A stretch of 64,000 nt of DNA from Tridacna crocea (taxonomy: Eukaryota; Mollusca; Bivalvia; Cardiida; Cardiidae). The stretch's first letter is position 1, and every line of letters starts with the position of its first letter. The position numbers were made by a program, and so were the translations under genes. Positions 45,435 to 55,869 of the stretch are shown here, piece after piece. The stretch is from NCBI GenBank assembly GCA_943736015.1, contig OX031061.1, forward strand, positions 12,471,290-12,535,289, written 5' to 3'. The notes below the pieces were generated by a model. The model worked only from the letters and a program-made list of their open reading frames with translations. It made no database searches and was not told the origin of the DNA.

Positions 45435-45640
45435 GGACTGTAGTTGATAAACATAAGCTATATGCAATGCGAAAGGAAGGCTTAGTAACGCCGCATCTAC
45501 AAAAACTCTCGACCCAGGTCAGCCTGCGCAATCTGCGCAGGCTGACCTGGGTCGAAACTCTTTGCTATCGATCAATTTTCTGAATGTCAAGGACAACTTT
45601 GTACCCCATGCTTCAGTCGGTTGCTTTATAAAATGTATGT
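45435..45640. repeat. Family F element, partial
   Basis: GGTCAGCCTGCGCAATCTGC and return; the right flank runs into TATAAAATGTATG. Confidence 0.62.
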
Positions 45641-45708
45641 ATCGTCGGTTTACTTCAAAAACATCATATTTCTAAAAGCAAATGTAATATCGTTTTACAA
45701 ACCGCTTA

Positions 45709-45945
45709 CGAATACACATGAAGCGATAAGCAGACATCCACGTGGGTTTCCATGTTTACCTTCTATTCGAAAAGTAGCGACCCTGTTCTATTTTTATCAA
45801 AGATGAAATGCTACCAGCGATTTCATTCGTTGCAGTTAGAGCAGGCTACATCCAATGAAAAAGCATATTCGGGGAATGTAAAAATCAAGCTCGATTCGCC
45901 AATGGTAGTGTAGCGTAGTGAATCATCAGCCTTGGCTTGCAAAGA
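45709..45945 (+). repeat. Family L repeat
   Basis: Same sequence and orientation as 776-1010 with a few indels; ends CAGCCTTGGCTTGCAAAG. Confidence 0.7.
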
Positions 45946-45970
45946 TAGCTATCATGCAATACGGAGATGC

Positions 45971-46177
45971 ATTAACGGCAAATTTTGAACCAGACCAAAT
46001 TCAAAGTATTTTGTAGATGACAAATTAACAGATGATTTTTCTATATGATAGGGTAGAAAACATTGTGGGAAAAGGAGAAAATGCTGGTTAACAGCATTTT
46101 TTTCTTTTCCAACAATGTTTTCAAAAGGCTTCTATTCCCGACCCGTAAAAACCAGGGATTGTTTGGAAAAGGGTAAA
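45971..46177 (+). repeat. Family A MITE upstream of the ShKT exon
   Basis: It ends 53 bp before the acceptor of the first known exon of the ShKT-Ly6-VWA gene. Confidence 0.7.
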
Positions 46178-46230
46178 CTTAAACCCCTATTGTAAGACCG
46201 TGGTTTCAATTTTATTTTTATCCATTGCAG

Positions 46231-46386
46231 TCCTTTTGTCAAGTATACCCATAGTAGCGGGTCAGGGAGCCACATTATGTGAAGATGTCAACACAGGGGC
46301 ATGTACACTGTTTTTTGCCAATAATCCGGCCATTTGTTCCGATCCTGCTATAGCTCAGACGTGCCAGCGGTTCTGTGGACTTTGTC
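46231..46386 (+). CDS. Exon: signal-peptide end and ShKT domain
   Basis: A pyrimidine-rich tract ending ATTGCAG precedes the exon and a perfect GTAAGT donor follows at 46387. The exon is 156 nt, phase 1 at both ends, the usual form of a shuffled extracellular module. It encodes a hydrophobic stretch ending around IVAGQG (likely cleavage region), then a domain starting CEDVNTGAC and ending CQRFCGLC. The six-cysteine spacing (C-x6-C-x10-C-x8-C-x3-C-x2-C) and the Asp two residues after the first Cys fit ShKT. An in-frame GTG at 46200 is not used as a start because the acceptor explains the upstream reading frame. Confidence 0.83.
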
Positions 46387-49300
46387 GTAAGTTTTAAACA
46401 CAGGACACGGAAGCTATATTAGTCATTCTATATCGGAATACCGAAAATTTTCATTGCTCGATCATCGGACACCGTTACTAAAAATAGCGTGTTTGCGTAT
46501 CGTTTCTATAATGTGGCAACAATTGCGTTTGGTTAAATGCATTTTTAAAAAAACCAAAATACCCAATTCATTATTATGGAAATTATTGTGAAGACGATCG
46601 ACCTTCTGTCATTAAACAGTTGTCTAAGTATACAAGGTGAGCCCGCTCTACACACTTTTAAGTTTTAACAGGGTTTCTCCTCTCTGACAGTAGGGATGTT
46701 TTCCATAAACTAAATTTATGAAAAATTGTTGTTTTTGTTCTTCGTCCGCGTGGCCTTCTTCTTCTTCTTTAAAGGTGGCCCTTCAGATTTTGGGACAAAA
46801 ATTTTACAAAAATGCAAAAAAAATCATCCTTATACTCCCATAGCCTTTTAATTTGCGCTCATAAAACCCCAGTACTCGAAAACCATCCAATAACAGGAGA
46901 AATTAGAGATTTGTTACAGACCAGGTTGACACCAGGGGGAGACACGTACTATTTTTAAATCATCATTTCTTGCATTTAAAAACAGAAAAACACAGACAAC
47001 ATTTCAAACATCCGTCCGAAGAAGACATTATGGAAAATGATTATTACATGTTTGTTATGTAATGGAATTTAAGCGTTTTTAGTCACGTGCCAGTCACTTG
47101 ACATTCCCACAATGCTTTATTGATTTTTGGCGCGAAATCTAAAAATAATTTAAGAGGCTACATAGCCTTTTAAGGGAATACCATCAAAATTTGTGTGTAA
47201 TTTTATGATTCTTAATTATTGATGATTTATATTGTTTTTTCATATAAATTTCAATGATATATATATTTTTTAATTTGGTGTGATGTGAAAATTCTAAATA
47301 CCCACCTTTAACCTTTCTCTACACAATCTTAGTTCAAACGACCCTGAAAGAGAAAACATCTTGAGAAAACAAAACAATGCTGTTAACAACCATTTTCTCA
47401 TTTTCCCACAATGTTTTCTACACTGTCAAAGACAGAAATCATCATCTGGGTTACTTCTGATCTGTCATTTGGTCGACTCCAAAATTTTGTCGTTTTGTAA
47501 AGATTTAAAAAAAAAAAGTTTAACATTCATCGGTTAAAAATTTCTAAACTGACGTCACGCAACCCTTTCTGCTCCCACTTCCCCTTCCCGCAATAAAAAC
47601 ATGTCTGTGGGCTTGATTGCTTTTTTACCAAAACGATAAAACACTGTGGCTTTGTATTACATTGTGTGACGAGTTCTCTCCCTTGAATTATCTACAACGA
47701 AATGGTAAGTTTTGTGAACAATTTTTGTCGGTATTTAAGTCGACAGAGAGATCATAGAAAGAAGAACAAGGACCTTGCCATTCTATTAACCCTTCACCAA
47801 ACATCTCCGAGTTTTAAATATCCAAGAGGAGGAAGATTATTTAAAATCAATGTGTGAAAAGAAGAAAATGCTGTTCTTCATTACAATGTGACACTCCACG
47901 ACATAATTATCATGTATTTCATTTGTCGTCTGGAAATGCTTTCTAGATTGATTAGTAAGTAGTATGGGATGAGGAATAAAGATTTAAAATGCTTTGGGTG
48001 TGCTTGTACATCTTTTAAACCCTTTACTCCATAGATACTCATTTCTACACATTGAATGTAGGAGCCTTTGGACAACATTGTGGCAAAAGGTGAAATTGCT
48101 CGTGACGAACAATTTCACCTTTTGTCACAATGTTTTCTATTGTATCAAAAGGTGTCATATACACAAAAGAAATGGCTTCATCCTTGCTGTTATGTAAGGT
48201 CAATTAGAGATATCATAGAAATGCCTTATGGGGTAAAGGGTTAACTGAAGATCTGACCTAAATAATTATTTGGAACTTTTTTGTGAAGTAATACATCAAG
48301 AACAATGTATGCATGATACCAAGAAAGTCATCACATTATCGTAGTTCCATACAAGCTATTTCGTCTAACGGCCGAATCATGAGGTACACTGATCCTTTGA
48401 CACGCAGATAATTTACCAACAGCTTAAAGGTATCGATTCATGTCAGCCTGCACGAACTGCGCCGGCTGACACGAAACGATATTTATTTTTTTTTTTGCAG
48501 ATGAATTAAGCTCCCTCTTTTTTACATAGCGTAGCTCTTTTGTTTACCTTTCGGATAGATATACATGTAACTGTGTACGTATGACAGACGGACAGACAAA
48601 CAGAAATGCAGATATTGAGATCGTTTATGTCATACTAAAGGAACTTAAAAACTGTACCATTCTAATTTTTCTTTTCAACTTTTTAGCGCTGACGTGTTAC
48701 GATTGTCCGACCGCCGTAAACAGCTCTACTGACTGCAACAATACTATACTATGTGCATCCGATGAGGTATCATGAACTTACTTTTTTTACTCTCAAAAGT
48801 GTGACGTTTAGGGGACTTCTTTTCAAATCCGGACGTTTATTGCGCACCGTACTGTCTCAAGTCTATCGTAAATCTTCCGGGAGAAAAGATACAGCGTTTT
48901 TCTGACTTTTTATTTCGTGGGATAAATCGAATCTTCGAAGAATATGGTATGCGCAGACAAGGCGGATAAATCTAAATTGAAGCGAAAAGCGGTTATTTTT
49001 TTAACGACACACATGAACAAGGACAAAATTTTAAAAGGTTAAATATCTGTAGCGCTTTTAAAAGCAGTTTGTAACATATAAATTCTCGAGAAAAAATATT
49101 GTGCTTGACATCATTCGTTAAATCATTGCAATTTTTTCTTCTTCTTCTTCTTCTTCTTCTTCTTCTTCTTCTTCCATCTCCTCTTGTTCTTGTCCTTCTT
49201 CTTGTACTTGTTCTTGTTCTTCTTCCTCTCGTTATTGTTCTTCTTCTTGTTCTTCTTCCTCTTGTTATTGTTCTTCTTCTTGTTCTTTTTCTTCCGGATG

Positions 49301-52300
49301 TTCTTCTTCTTGTTCGTCTTCTTGTTGTTCTTGATGTTCTTGTTCTTCTTGTCCTTCTTCTTGTTGTTGTTGTTCTTCTTCTTCTTCTTCTACTGTTTCG
49401 TTCCTCTTTTTCCTGCTCTCCCTCTTCTTTTTAGTTTTCTTTTTCTTCTTTATCTTCTTCTACTTCTTACTGTTATTATTATGGCGATTTCAAAATCTCT
49501 AAAGTTGGGGGATGACTCGCTGTGTAGATCCTGGACTAGACTCCAAGTTCCTCACACAATGTCTGATTTCGGTGATAACTCTACGACAGAATGTATGTCC
49601 AAGACGTGTTACTTTTCATTTTCCATGTATTTTCCTACCTTTATACAAACAGGTTTGTATGAAAAAAACGCACGTCGGTGATAATGGTGGCAAAGAGTTC
49701 ATTCTGTCGTGTGAGAAAAAAAGTGTAAGTATTTTTAACTTTGAATGGATGGTCCATAAGTATTTTTGACTTTTGAAATTGAAAGCCCACCTCCGAGATC
49801 ATTTTGTCACGTGGTCTTCAACTGTTTCGTGTCAAACTTTCTCTAGTCAGGCAATACCCAGGAAATCTGAAAAAATGCTCCTTTGATGGTTGTCTTCTGT
49901 TTAACCCACAGGCTGGTAAGTGCGACTCGAGGACTTTTAGTGGACTGTGTAGGTCAAGATCAGACCGCACGGAACGTGCAGTCTGATCTTGGTCTACACT
50001 GTCCGATAATGGGATAACTTTCACCAAATAATACTTTTGAAATTGCAAAAAAATTGGGTTTGAATCTTTTATATCAGTTATATAGCAGGATAAGGTTTGA
50101 TATCTTTCAAATCCATGTTTTCAAACGCTTTCTTCATCGGGATCATTAAAACTCGGCCCGGATTGGTTGGTAAAGGGTTAAACATACAATTTTTAGGATG
50201 GTAGTAATCTTTCAAGTCTCGCCTTCTTATTTCTACCATTAAATTCAAATCCTCTGGCGGCGGATAACACCTCTTTTTATGAAAAATAGTTCCTCATAGA
50301 TCAATGAATACACGCGTCTGTGTGATTTAATATGGCTTGTAACATGCTAAAGGGGCCATTCGGACATATTCGTAAAATGTCGTCTCGGATCAGCCTGCGC
50401 TGTCCGCGCAGGCTAATCCGAGACGGCACTTTACGGCTGCGTTAGATTTTGTGCCACAGTTCTCTTGCTCGAAACAAGAAAATCACATAAAAGGCGGAGA
50501 GTGTCGTTTCGTATTAGCCTGCGCGAACTGTATACACGTTGATCAGGGGCGATAATCTACACAACTGTCCAAATGCCCCTTGAAATTGAAAAACTGTACA
50601 AGCCAATTACAAAAACAAAAAATATCTTTAGAATCAAATATCATACACTTAGCTTTAGATTTGAAATTCGTCTCGCTTCGCAGCTATGACATGGCTTAGT
50701 TCAAGTGTACATCGGGAATGAATAAGTTACAGAAACACCCCGAGATGCACCAAGCACTCGAAAAACACTCCAACCCACAGTCATTACACCCCAAACGACT
50801 CGAAACACCATCCCTCCAACTCACATGCAAAATGCTTAGATAAACAATTTTGTCGAAAAATGATCATGAAAAAATGCAACCAGTCGTAGAAAAAAGTTGT
50901 CAGATTAAAGAGTTTTTAAAGACATGGTCCACCTTGAAAACTTATTTGCTTGCGAATTTCTACCAGACCGGTACGTACTCTCATTACTTTGATTCTTATA
51001 TCCTGTCAGACATGCGATGGACTAAGTTTAGGGTTTCATACATTGGTTGGCAAACGTGACACAAACACTCACCAGCGACGAGACCTTAGCTTCGAGTGTT
51101 GCGATGCCGATTTCTGTAACTATCCCGCCGAATTCACAACCACGAAGGCACCCATCACCACATCGACCTTACCCACCACTCAAACGACCACTTCTAACTA
51201 TTTAAAAGGTAAAAAAATTCACTTATTTTGATAATGCCTCCATACCAAAGTTAGCTAGCCCTTTCTACAATTGCTGGAGATAAAACCTAGGTTTAAGTTT
51301 ATTTCACTTTGTCCTTTTTTACAACAATATGAAGTAACACATTGTCACAAATGACAATAATTTTAGAACTCTTTACCACATGACAAAATTTCAGAACTTT
51401 CCAAACTGAATACGTTTGAAAAGAAGACTGTACAAATGTTGCTCAGATGATGGGATTTGCCACTGAAAGGGAAAAAACATTCTCGCAGAAGGAGAAAATG
51501 CCAGCATTTTCCCTTTTTCCCACAATGTTTTCAAAGGCCTCTTGGTGTCGTTCAATGTGGGTATTTTGTGGTATAAGTTTTCATGATATCGTAACCGATT
51601 AAGAAATTTACTACAGGTTTGTATATAGACCGTGAAAGGAGTCGACGATAAGAAGTGATTAGCCCTTTACTAAACAATCCGAAATATGCCCATGGAAAAC
51701 ATTGTGGGAAAAGGAGAAAATGCTGGTTACCAACATTTTCTCCTTTTTCCACAATGTTTTCAACCACGCCCACAACAAATTTCAGTTGTTGAGCTATATT
51801 TGTTTTGTCTTTGTAAATGCTTTCGATTTGGACTAGCCTAATTTTTTGTCGTTTGGTATAACTATAAAGACTCAAAAGGTTATTTTACCGCCAGGACCCG
51901 GGCCACCGGAGATAGTGCACGCAATTGTGGTTTCCACAATGGTTGTGACTAAGCCAATTTTACTCGGCTCTGACAGAAGCTATTGTAAAAGCATTTCCGC
52001 TTTGTCTAGGAAGGGTTGAAAAAAAAAGTAAAAACGGCCGGTGTCATGGTTTTTCAAAAGTTACCGTTACTAAAACAACGGAAAAGTAATTTTTGTCCTT
52101 TCCAAACACAAGAAAACGGCACATATGATTGGTAATCATCTCCTTTAACGCTTTTAAGTTCTTTCTCCAAATGTGGGTCCCGCCCGGGTGGCTCAGTGGT
52201 GAGCGTGTCGGAATGATGACCTGGTGGTTGCAAGTTCGATACCCGGTTGAGGCGAACTTCCTTCTGGCGTATTTTCGCCTCTCACCTTTGTTGAAGCATG

Positions 52301-53286
52301 TGAGAAAAGTGGTCGGTGGCTTTGGAAAGAAAGTTGTGTAGTACTGGTATGAGAAAGCCAGGAAACACATGTGCGTTACTGACCGCCATGATATGACCTT
52401 AGCTGTTAAAGTGGCGTTAAACCCCAATACAACCAACCAACCAAATTCGGGCAACGTATAGGCCCTATTTAGGCGGTGATAATGGCCAGATGAGAAAAAT
52501 GAATTTAACCATGCAAAATGTATCGACTCTTGTCAGCCTCAGCCGACTGCGCAGCCTGACATGGGTCAATATTTTCAACAGATGCACTACGGCCCCTTTT
52601 CACAGAGCATCACTCAAATTGTTTCGGACATACAGTATGCTGTTCGGCAATGTGAGCCTACTATTCCAAAAATACATGTACCATTACACGATGAATTTCC
52701 AATGGTGTTGTCTTTTTGTCTGTATTTGCCAGGTTGTGCCAAAGATATTGTTTTCGTACTGGATGGCTCGTCTTCCATTGGACAATCAAACCACATCTAC
52801 ATGAGACAATTTGTGCAAAACGTCATTTCCGGTTTACATATAGGTCAAAATGACTCGCTTGTTGCCATGGTGGAATATAGTGACACAGCTCGTGTAGAAT
52901 GGTACCTGACGGATCACAGCAGTTCACGTGACCTGATCAGAGCAACAGATACCATCCCGTATGTCACGGGTACAACAGCGACCCACGCAGCTCTCTGGCT
53001 AGTCCGTAACGCCGTGTTAAAACCAAACCATGGAGACAGACCCAATGCTAAAAATGTTGTTATTGTCCTAACAGATGGAGGTACCAATGTACCATCACTA
53101 GCCATCAGCGAGGCCCAACTTTTACATGACGATGGAGTAGAAATAATTCCGATCGGTATCGGAAGCAATGCCGACAAACAAGAGCTAGATCAGATCATAC
53201 AACAAAATGGTCAATACTTCACCGTGGCTACTTTTCCAACGTTAAAATATATAGCTGCTACTGTTAAAAATCTTGTCTGTAAATAA
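46231..53286 (+). CDS. Secreted ShKT + Ly6/uPAR + VWA mosaic protein (5 exons, 5' end missing)
   Basis: Joined exons 46231-46386, 48687-48766, 49653-49724, 51010-51208 and 52733-53286 give 1061 nt, 353 codons plus stop, with matching phases at every junction (1, 0, 0, 1). Seen: the end of a signal peptide, one six-cysteine ShKT domain, one ten-cysteine Ly6/uPAR domain, a Thr/Pro linker and a C-terminal VWA domain with all MIDAS residues. Known: ShKT and Ly6 folds are small disulphide-bonded extracellular modules, and VWA domains with a MIDAS bind ligands through a divalent cation. Inferred: a secreted or tethered extracellular adhesion, matrix or recognition protein; there is no transmembrane segment or GPI-type tail after the VWA, so secretion is favoured. 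The exon carrying the initiator ATG was not identified; it must end with one base of a split codon. Introns hold many MITEs. No orthologue is recognised by name. Confidence 0.82.
46390..47305. other. Intron sequence of the VWA gene without features
   Basis: AT-rich, short TTC run at 46760; nothing recognised. Confidence 0.5.
47308..47508 (-). repeat. Family A MITE in intron
   Basis: Weak hairpin with partly lost left arm; in the first known intron of the VWA gene. Confidence 0.55.
47786..47989 (-). repeat. Family A MITE, hairpin mostly deleted
   Basis: TTAACCCTTCACCAAAC end and TTTGTCGTCTGGAAATGC segment remain. Confidence 0.5.
48015..48243 (+). repeat. Family B MITE in a VWA-gene intron
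   Basis: TTAAACCCTTTACTCCATAG to GGGGTAAAGGGTTAA. Confidence 0.75.
48290..48540. repeat. Family F element in a VWA-gene intron
   Basis: ATGTCAGCCTGCACGAACTG centre; TTAAGCTCCCTC right arm. Confidence 0.62.
48687..48766 (+). CDS. Exon: Ly6/uPAR domain, first part
   Basis: The acceptor CTTTTTAG follows a T-rich tract; the donor is GAG|GTATCA. The exon enters in phase 1 and leaves in phase 0. It begins with the Ly6 hallmark LTCYDCP, followed by two more cysteines (STDC, ILC): cysteines 1-4 of the canonical ten. Confidence 0.8.
49130..49470 (+). repeat. (TTC)n polypyrimidine tract
   Basis: About 340 bp almost free of A, built from CTT and CTTGTT words; it lies 180 bp before the middle Ly6 exon. 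Its Leu- and Phe-rich frames are artefacts. Confidence 0.9.
49653..49724 (+). CDS. Exon: Ly6/uPAR domain, middle part
   Basis: The 72-nt exon is phase 0 at both ends, with acceptor ATACAAACAG and donor AGT|GTAAGT. It encodes VCMKKTHVG through LSCEKKS, which supplies Ly6 cysteines 5 and 6. The Lys-rich segment after VCM matches the usual finger-2 region of this fold. A TTC-rich tract precedes it in the intron. Confidence 0.78.
49900..50103 (+). repeat. Family C MITE in a VWA-gene intron
   Basis: TTTAACCCACAGGCTGGTAA to AGGATAAGGTTTGA; hairpin GATCAGACCGCACGGAACGT with a compensated CG pair. Confidence 0.68.
50333..50582. repeat. Family E element in a VWA-gene intron
   Basis: TGTAACATGCTAAAGGGGCC start; inner palindrome GATCAGCCTGCGCTGTCCGC. 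Confidence 0.68.
51010..51208 (+). CDS. Exon: Ly6/uPAR domain end and Thr-rich linker
   Basis: The acceptor is TATCCTGTCAG and the donor AAAG|GTAAAA. It enters in phase 0 and leaves in phase 1. Cysteine 7 is in TCDG and the diagnostic end ECCDADFCN supplies cysteines 8-10. A stretch of about 25 residues rich in Thr and Pro follows (TTTKAPITTSTLPTTQTTT), which looks like an O-glycosylated spacer to the VWA domain. Confidence 0.82.
51363..51582 (+). repeat. Family A MITE in intron 4 of the VWA gene
   Basis: CTTTACCACATGACAAAATT start; the loop half of the hairpin is shortened. Confidence 0.6.
51660..51867 (-). repeat. Family A MITE
   Basis: Intact hairpin; ends GTCGTTTGGTATAA. Confidence 0.65.
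52180..52435 (+). repeat. tRNA-derived SINE in intron 4 of the VWA gene
   Basis: GGGTGGCTCAGTGGTGAGC (A box), GGTTGCAAGTTCGATACCC (B box), body through GAAAGAAAGTTGTGTAGTAC, tail GTGGCGTTAAACCCCAATAC. Best-kept copy of its family. Confidence 0.72.
52505..52615. repeat. Family F fragment
   Basis: CTTGTCAGCCTCAGCCGACT centre and GGCCCCTTTTCACAGAGC end, 120 bp before the VWA exon. Confidence 0.55.
52733..53286 (+). CDS. Exon: von Willebrand factor A domain and stop
   Basis: The acceptor TGTATTTGCCAG is strong. The exon enters in phase 1 and ends at TAA 53284-53286. The complete VWA fold is present: DIVFVLDGSSSIG carries the DxSxS MIDAS motif, VTGTTATHAAL the MIDAS Thr, and VVIVLTDGGTN the distal Asp. 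It closes with VEIIPIGIGSNA and a terminal LVCK. The Cys near each end (GCAKD and LVCK) could form the usual VWA-closing disulphide. An AATAAA hexamer at 53282-53287 overlaps the stop codon and could serve as, or resemble, a poly(A) signal. Confidence 0.88.
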
Positions 53287-53445
53287 ATTAACCCATTACC
53301 AAACATTTCCTACTCTTGATGAACCTGAAAAAAAGCCTTTAGAAAACATTGTGGGAAAAGGTGAAAATGCTGGTAACCAGTATTTTCTCCTTTTCCCACA
53401 ATGACTTCTACCCTTCGCAAAACAGATTTCAAATTTAGCTACTTC
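53287..53445 (-). repeat. Family A MITE abutting the VWA stop codon
   Basis: It starts at the base after TAA (ATTAACCCATTACCAAAC) and is cut after AACAGATTTCAAATTT by the first copy of the duplicated gene end. Confidence 0.7.
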
Positions 53446-53505
53446 TTCTACGTTGAAATATATACCTGCTAGATCTACTGTTAAAAATCTTGTCTGTAAA
53501 TAAAT
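53446..53505 (+). pseudogene. Duplicated VWA gene end, copy 1
   Basis: CTACTTCTTCTACGTTGAAA and the following bases to CTTGTCTGTAAATAAAT repeat the last 20 codons of the VWA exon, with a 3-nt insertion (GCTAGATCTACT). It has no exon upstream of it. Confidence 0.8.
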
Positions 53506-53711
53506 CAACCCTTTACCACACAATCCCTAATTTTGACGACCCTGAGAAAGAAGCCTTTAGAAAACATTGTGAGAAAAGGAGAAAATGCTGATAACCAGCA
53601 TTTTCTCCTTTTTCGCACCATGATTTTTTGCTACCCTTCACAAAACGAATTTCAAATTTTTAGTCACTTTTATTCTGTCGTCTGCAAATGCTTTCAATTT
53701 GGACGAACCTT
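53504..53711 (-). repeat. Family A MITE between gene-end copies
   Basis: Full hairpin; ends in CTTTCAATTTGGACGAACC and a T19 run. Confidence 0.7.
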
Positions 53712-53738
53712 TTTTTTTTTTTTTTTTTTCAAATTTGG

Positions 53739-53804
53739 CTACTTTTCCTACATTGAAATATATACCTGCTAGATCTACTGTTAAAAATCTTGTCTGTAAA
53801 TAAA
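53739..53804 (+). pseudogene. Duplicated VWA gene end, copy 2
   Basis: GCTACTTTTCCTACATTGAA onward repeats the same last codons, stop and AATAAA as copy 1, including the shared GCTAGATCTACT change, so copies 1 and 2 are closest relatives. Confidence 0.8.
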
Positions 53805-53960
53805 TCAACCCTTTACCACACAATTCCTACTTTTGGCGACCCTCAGAAAGGAGCCTTTAAAGAACATTGTGGGAAAAGGAGAAAATGCTGGTAACCAGCA
53901 TTTTCTCCTTTTTCCACCATTATCTTTTTGCTACCCGTCACAAAACGAATTTCAAATTAT
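53805..53960 (-). repeat. Family A MITE, truncated
   Basis: Matches the preceding MITE down to the unusual TTGCTACCC(T/G)TCACAAAAC flank, so it was copied together with the gene end. Confidence 0.7.
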
Positions 53961-54500
53961 TAAATGAGCGACATTGTGGGACAACAGTCATAGGCCTATT
54001 CAAGTGTAACTTGTTCAGAAAGATGGTGGCTGGGCCAGATCCAACCAACAGAAAAAGAAGCTGTTTTATCTTACCTATTATACTTACCTTGAAAATGCAA
54101 TCAATCTATATGATTTTTTTTTTTTTTCCGAATTTCTACTACAAGAAAATTTTGATGCATAACATCAATGGCGCCACAAATCAGTTGTTTCTGAAATAAG
54201 GCACATTACAGCATTTCAAATTGTCCAATGTAAATTTATGAAAAAAATCGGTGAGAAATAAACTGAGAAACCCTAAAAAATCGTTACAATCCAACTAAAA
54301 ACTTAATTATCTAAGCGAAATTAAAAAAAAAAAACAGTATCGGTTGGTGCGAAATGACCAAAATTGTACGAAATGGCAAAGGTACGAAATGATCTTATTA
54401 CGAAATTACTTGAAGCCGAGTAAACAATATGGCTGCCTCCATAGGTACTTTTCAAAAGCAAATAAAAATATAGTGCCGCCGCTCATGCGGCGCCACAATG
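53960..54500. repeat. Family I element, reversed complete copy
   Basis: ATCAATGGCGCCACAAATCA to CGCTCATGCGGCGCCACAAT; TTGTGGCGCC is shared by both ends, so it is terminally inverted. Confidence 0.7.
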
Positions 54501-54529
54501 CAAAAAAGGCAAAGCCTTGATGGGAGCGA

Positions 54530-54620
54530 AATGAAGTTGAGGGATAAAAAGATGCGGTTTTTGGTTCGAGTTCGAATCACGGCTTTGCCAAGACTAATTT
54601 TTCAGGTTTTCTAAAGCCAC
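54530..54620 (+). repeat. Possible SINE fragment
   Basis: GGTTCGAGTTCGAATCACGG carries a B-box-like motif; no clear A box. Confidence 0.35.
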
Positions 54621-54695
54621 TGCAGAAAAAAAAAACATTTCTTCATGCCTACCGGTAGGTATAGTTACCTGGGTAAATTGCGCGTGACTCAATAC

Positions 54696-54757
54696 CAGAT
54701 GCAGAGCCTGCAGTCTAGTCTTGGATCTATATTGTCCGCAAAAGTTTAGCGAGTCTG
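54696..54757 (-). repeat. Family C fragment
   Basis: CAGTCTAGTCTTGGATCTAT and TCCGCAAAAGTTTAGCGAGT only. Confidence 0.5.
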
Positions 54758-54759
54758 GC

Positions 54760-54981
54760 TTATTCCATTAGCACACACTCCCTACTTTTGACGACCCTTA
54801 GCAATAAGGCTTTACAAAACATTATGGAAAAAGGAGAAAATGCTGGTAACCAGCATTTTCTCCTTTTCCCATAATGTTTTCTACCCTATACACAACAGAT
54901 TTCAGATTTTCAGTCACTTTCATTTTGTCGTCTGCAAATGCTTTCGATTTGGACAAATTTTGTCGTTTGGGAATGAGTTAA
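54760..54981 (-). repeat. Family A MITE, full length
   Basis: Hairpin with ATGG in place of GTGG on both arms (ATGGAAAAAGG and CCTTTTCCCAT): a paired change. Confidence 0.72.
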
Positions 54982-54998
54982 TTAACAGCCTCTGGGTA

Positions 54999-55366
54999 AC
55001 AGTGGACCCGTAATACTTCTAGTGCAGCATGGCATAAAATTTCTTGACATTTGATTAAGGCAGATTTATACAGATACAATGTATAATAATTTTGCACATT
55101 TTTAAGCGACCAGAAATTCCTTTGATGTTTATCTTGCAATTATTTGTTGATACTTTTGTAAGTTTCATGAAAAGGGAATTATCATATCTGTAAATTTTCA
55201 TTGAGAATATACAGTGGTTTTAGATTTATGAATAATAATGCTCGGAAGGACAGAAAGGAAAATGTGGCTCGGTGAAAGTAGTACAATAATACTCATTCTT
55301 AATCTTAGCAAAAGAATAATATTTTAGTAGAATTAGCTGTTTTCTATTGCGGATCCACTACGTTAA
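54999..55366 (+). repeat. Family D TIR element, diverged
   Basis: AGTGGACCCGTAATACTTCT to ATTGCGGATCCACTACGTTA; same interior order as the 24-kb copy. Confidence 0.7.
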
Positions 55367-55603
55367 ATCGATATAATCACAATTCATCGTATTTTTACCT
55401 GCATGGATACCAAAACCCACCTACGCATGCACGCATACAAAAAATAATTTTATTAGACTACGTCCTTTTTTCAATCTTGAATTTATCAATAGCATGCTGT
55501 TTCGCACTATTATTTCGTTATTATCGAAAAGATTAATTTAGATTTTCCGAAACATGCGTCGATATCTGATCTTACGGTCGCTCTGAATCATAAACCAGCT
55601 CTT

Positions 55604-55855
55604 TACTCTTTACCACAAGACAAAATTTTAGACTTGTCTCGAATAAAAAGTATTTGCAGACAACAAATTACATATTACTCTTTTAAGGCTATACATAAAA
55701 TATCTACACATAAAAATGTAGAAAACATTGTGGGAAAAGGAGAAAAATACCGATTACCAGCATTTTCTTCTTTTTCCACAAAGTTTCTTTTCTTTTTCTT
55801 TTCCTTTTTTTCAGGGTCGTTAGAATTCGACCCAGTTCATGAGGTAAATGGTTAA
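55604..55855 (+). repeat. Family A MITE, expanded
   Basis: The right arm has a TTTTC-rich insertion (TTTCTTTTCTTTTTCTTTTC). Confidence 0.6.
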
Positions 55856-55869
55856 ACCTTATCCTGACA

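Noticed and set aside
46200..46230. GTG or upstream start for the ShKT exon
   Set aside because: No ATG in frame, and a good polypyrimidine-AG acceptor at 46230 shows the exon starts at 46231.
47690..47710. ATG directly at a GTAAGT donor (ACGAAATG|GTAAGT)
   Set aside because: It would be a start codon at an exon end, but it lies in the VWA-gene intron with no matching exon; left as chance.
49505..49615. Possible second ShKT exon (CVDPGLDSKFLTQC and a later ECMSKTC)
   Set aside because: The two halves are in different frames and no splice pair fits the phase; it lies inside a defined intron.
49099..49681. Long Leu- and Phe-rich open frames resembling membrane proteins
   Set aside because: They are translations of the CTT tract; the only supported exon nearby is 49653-49724 in another frame.
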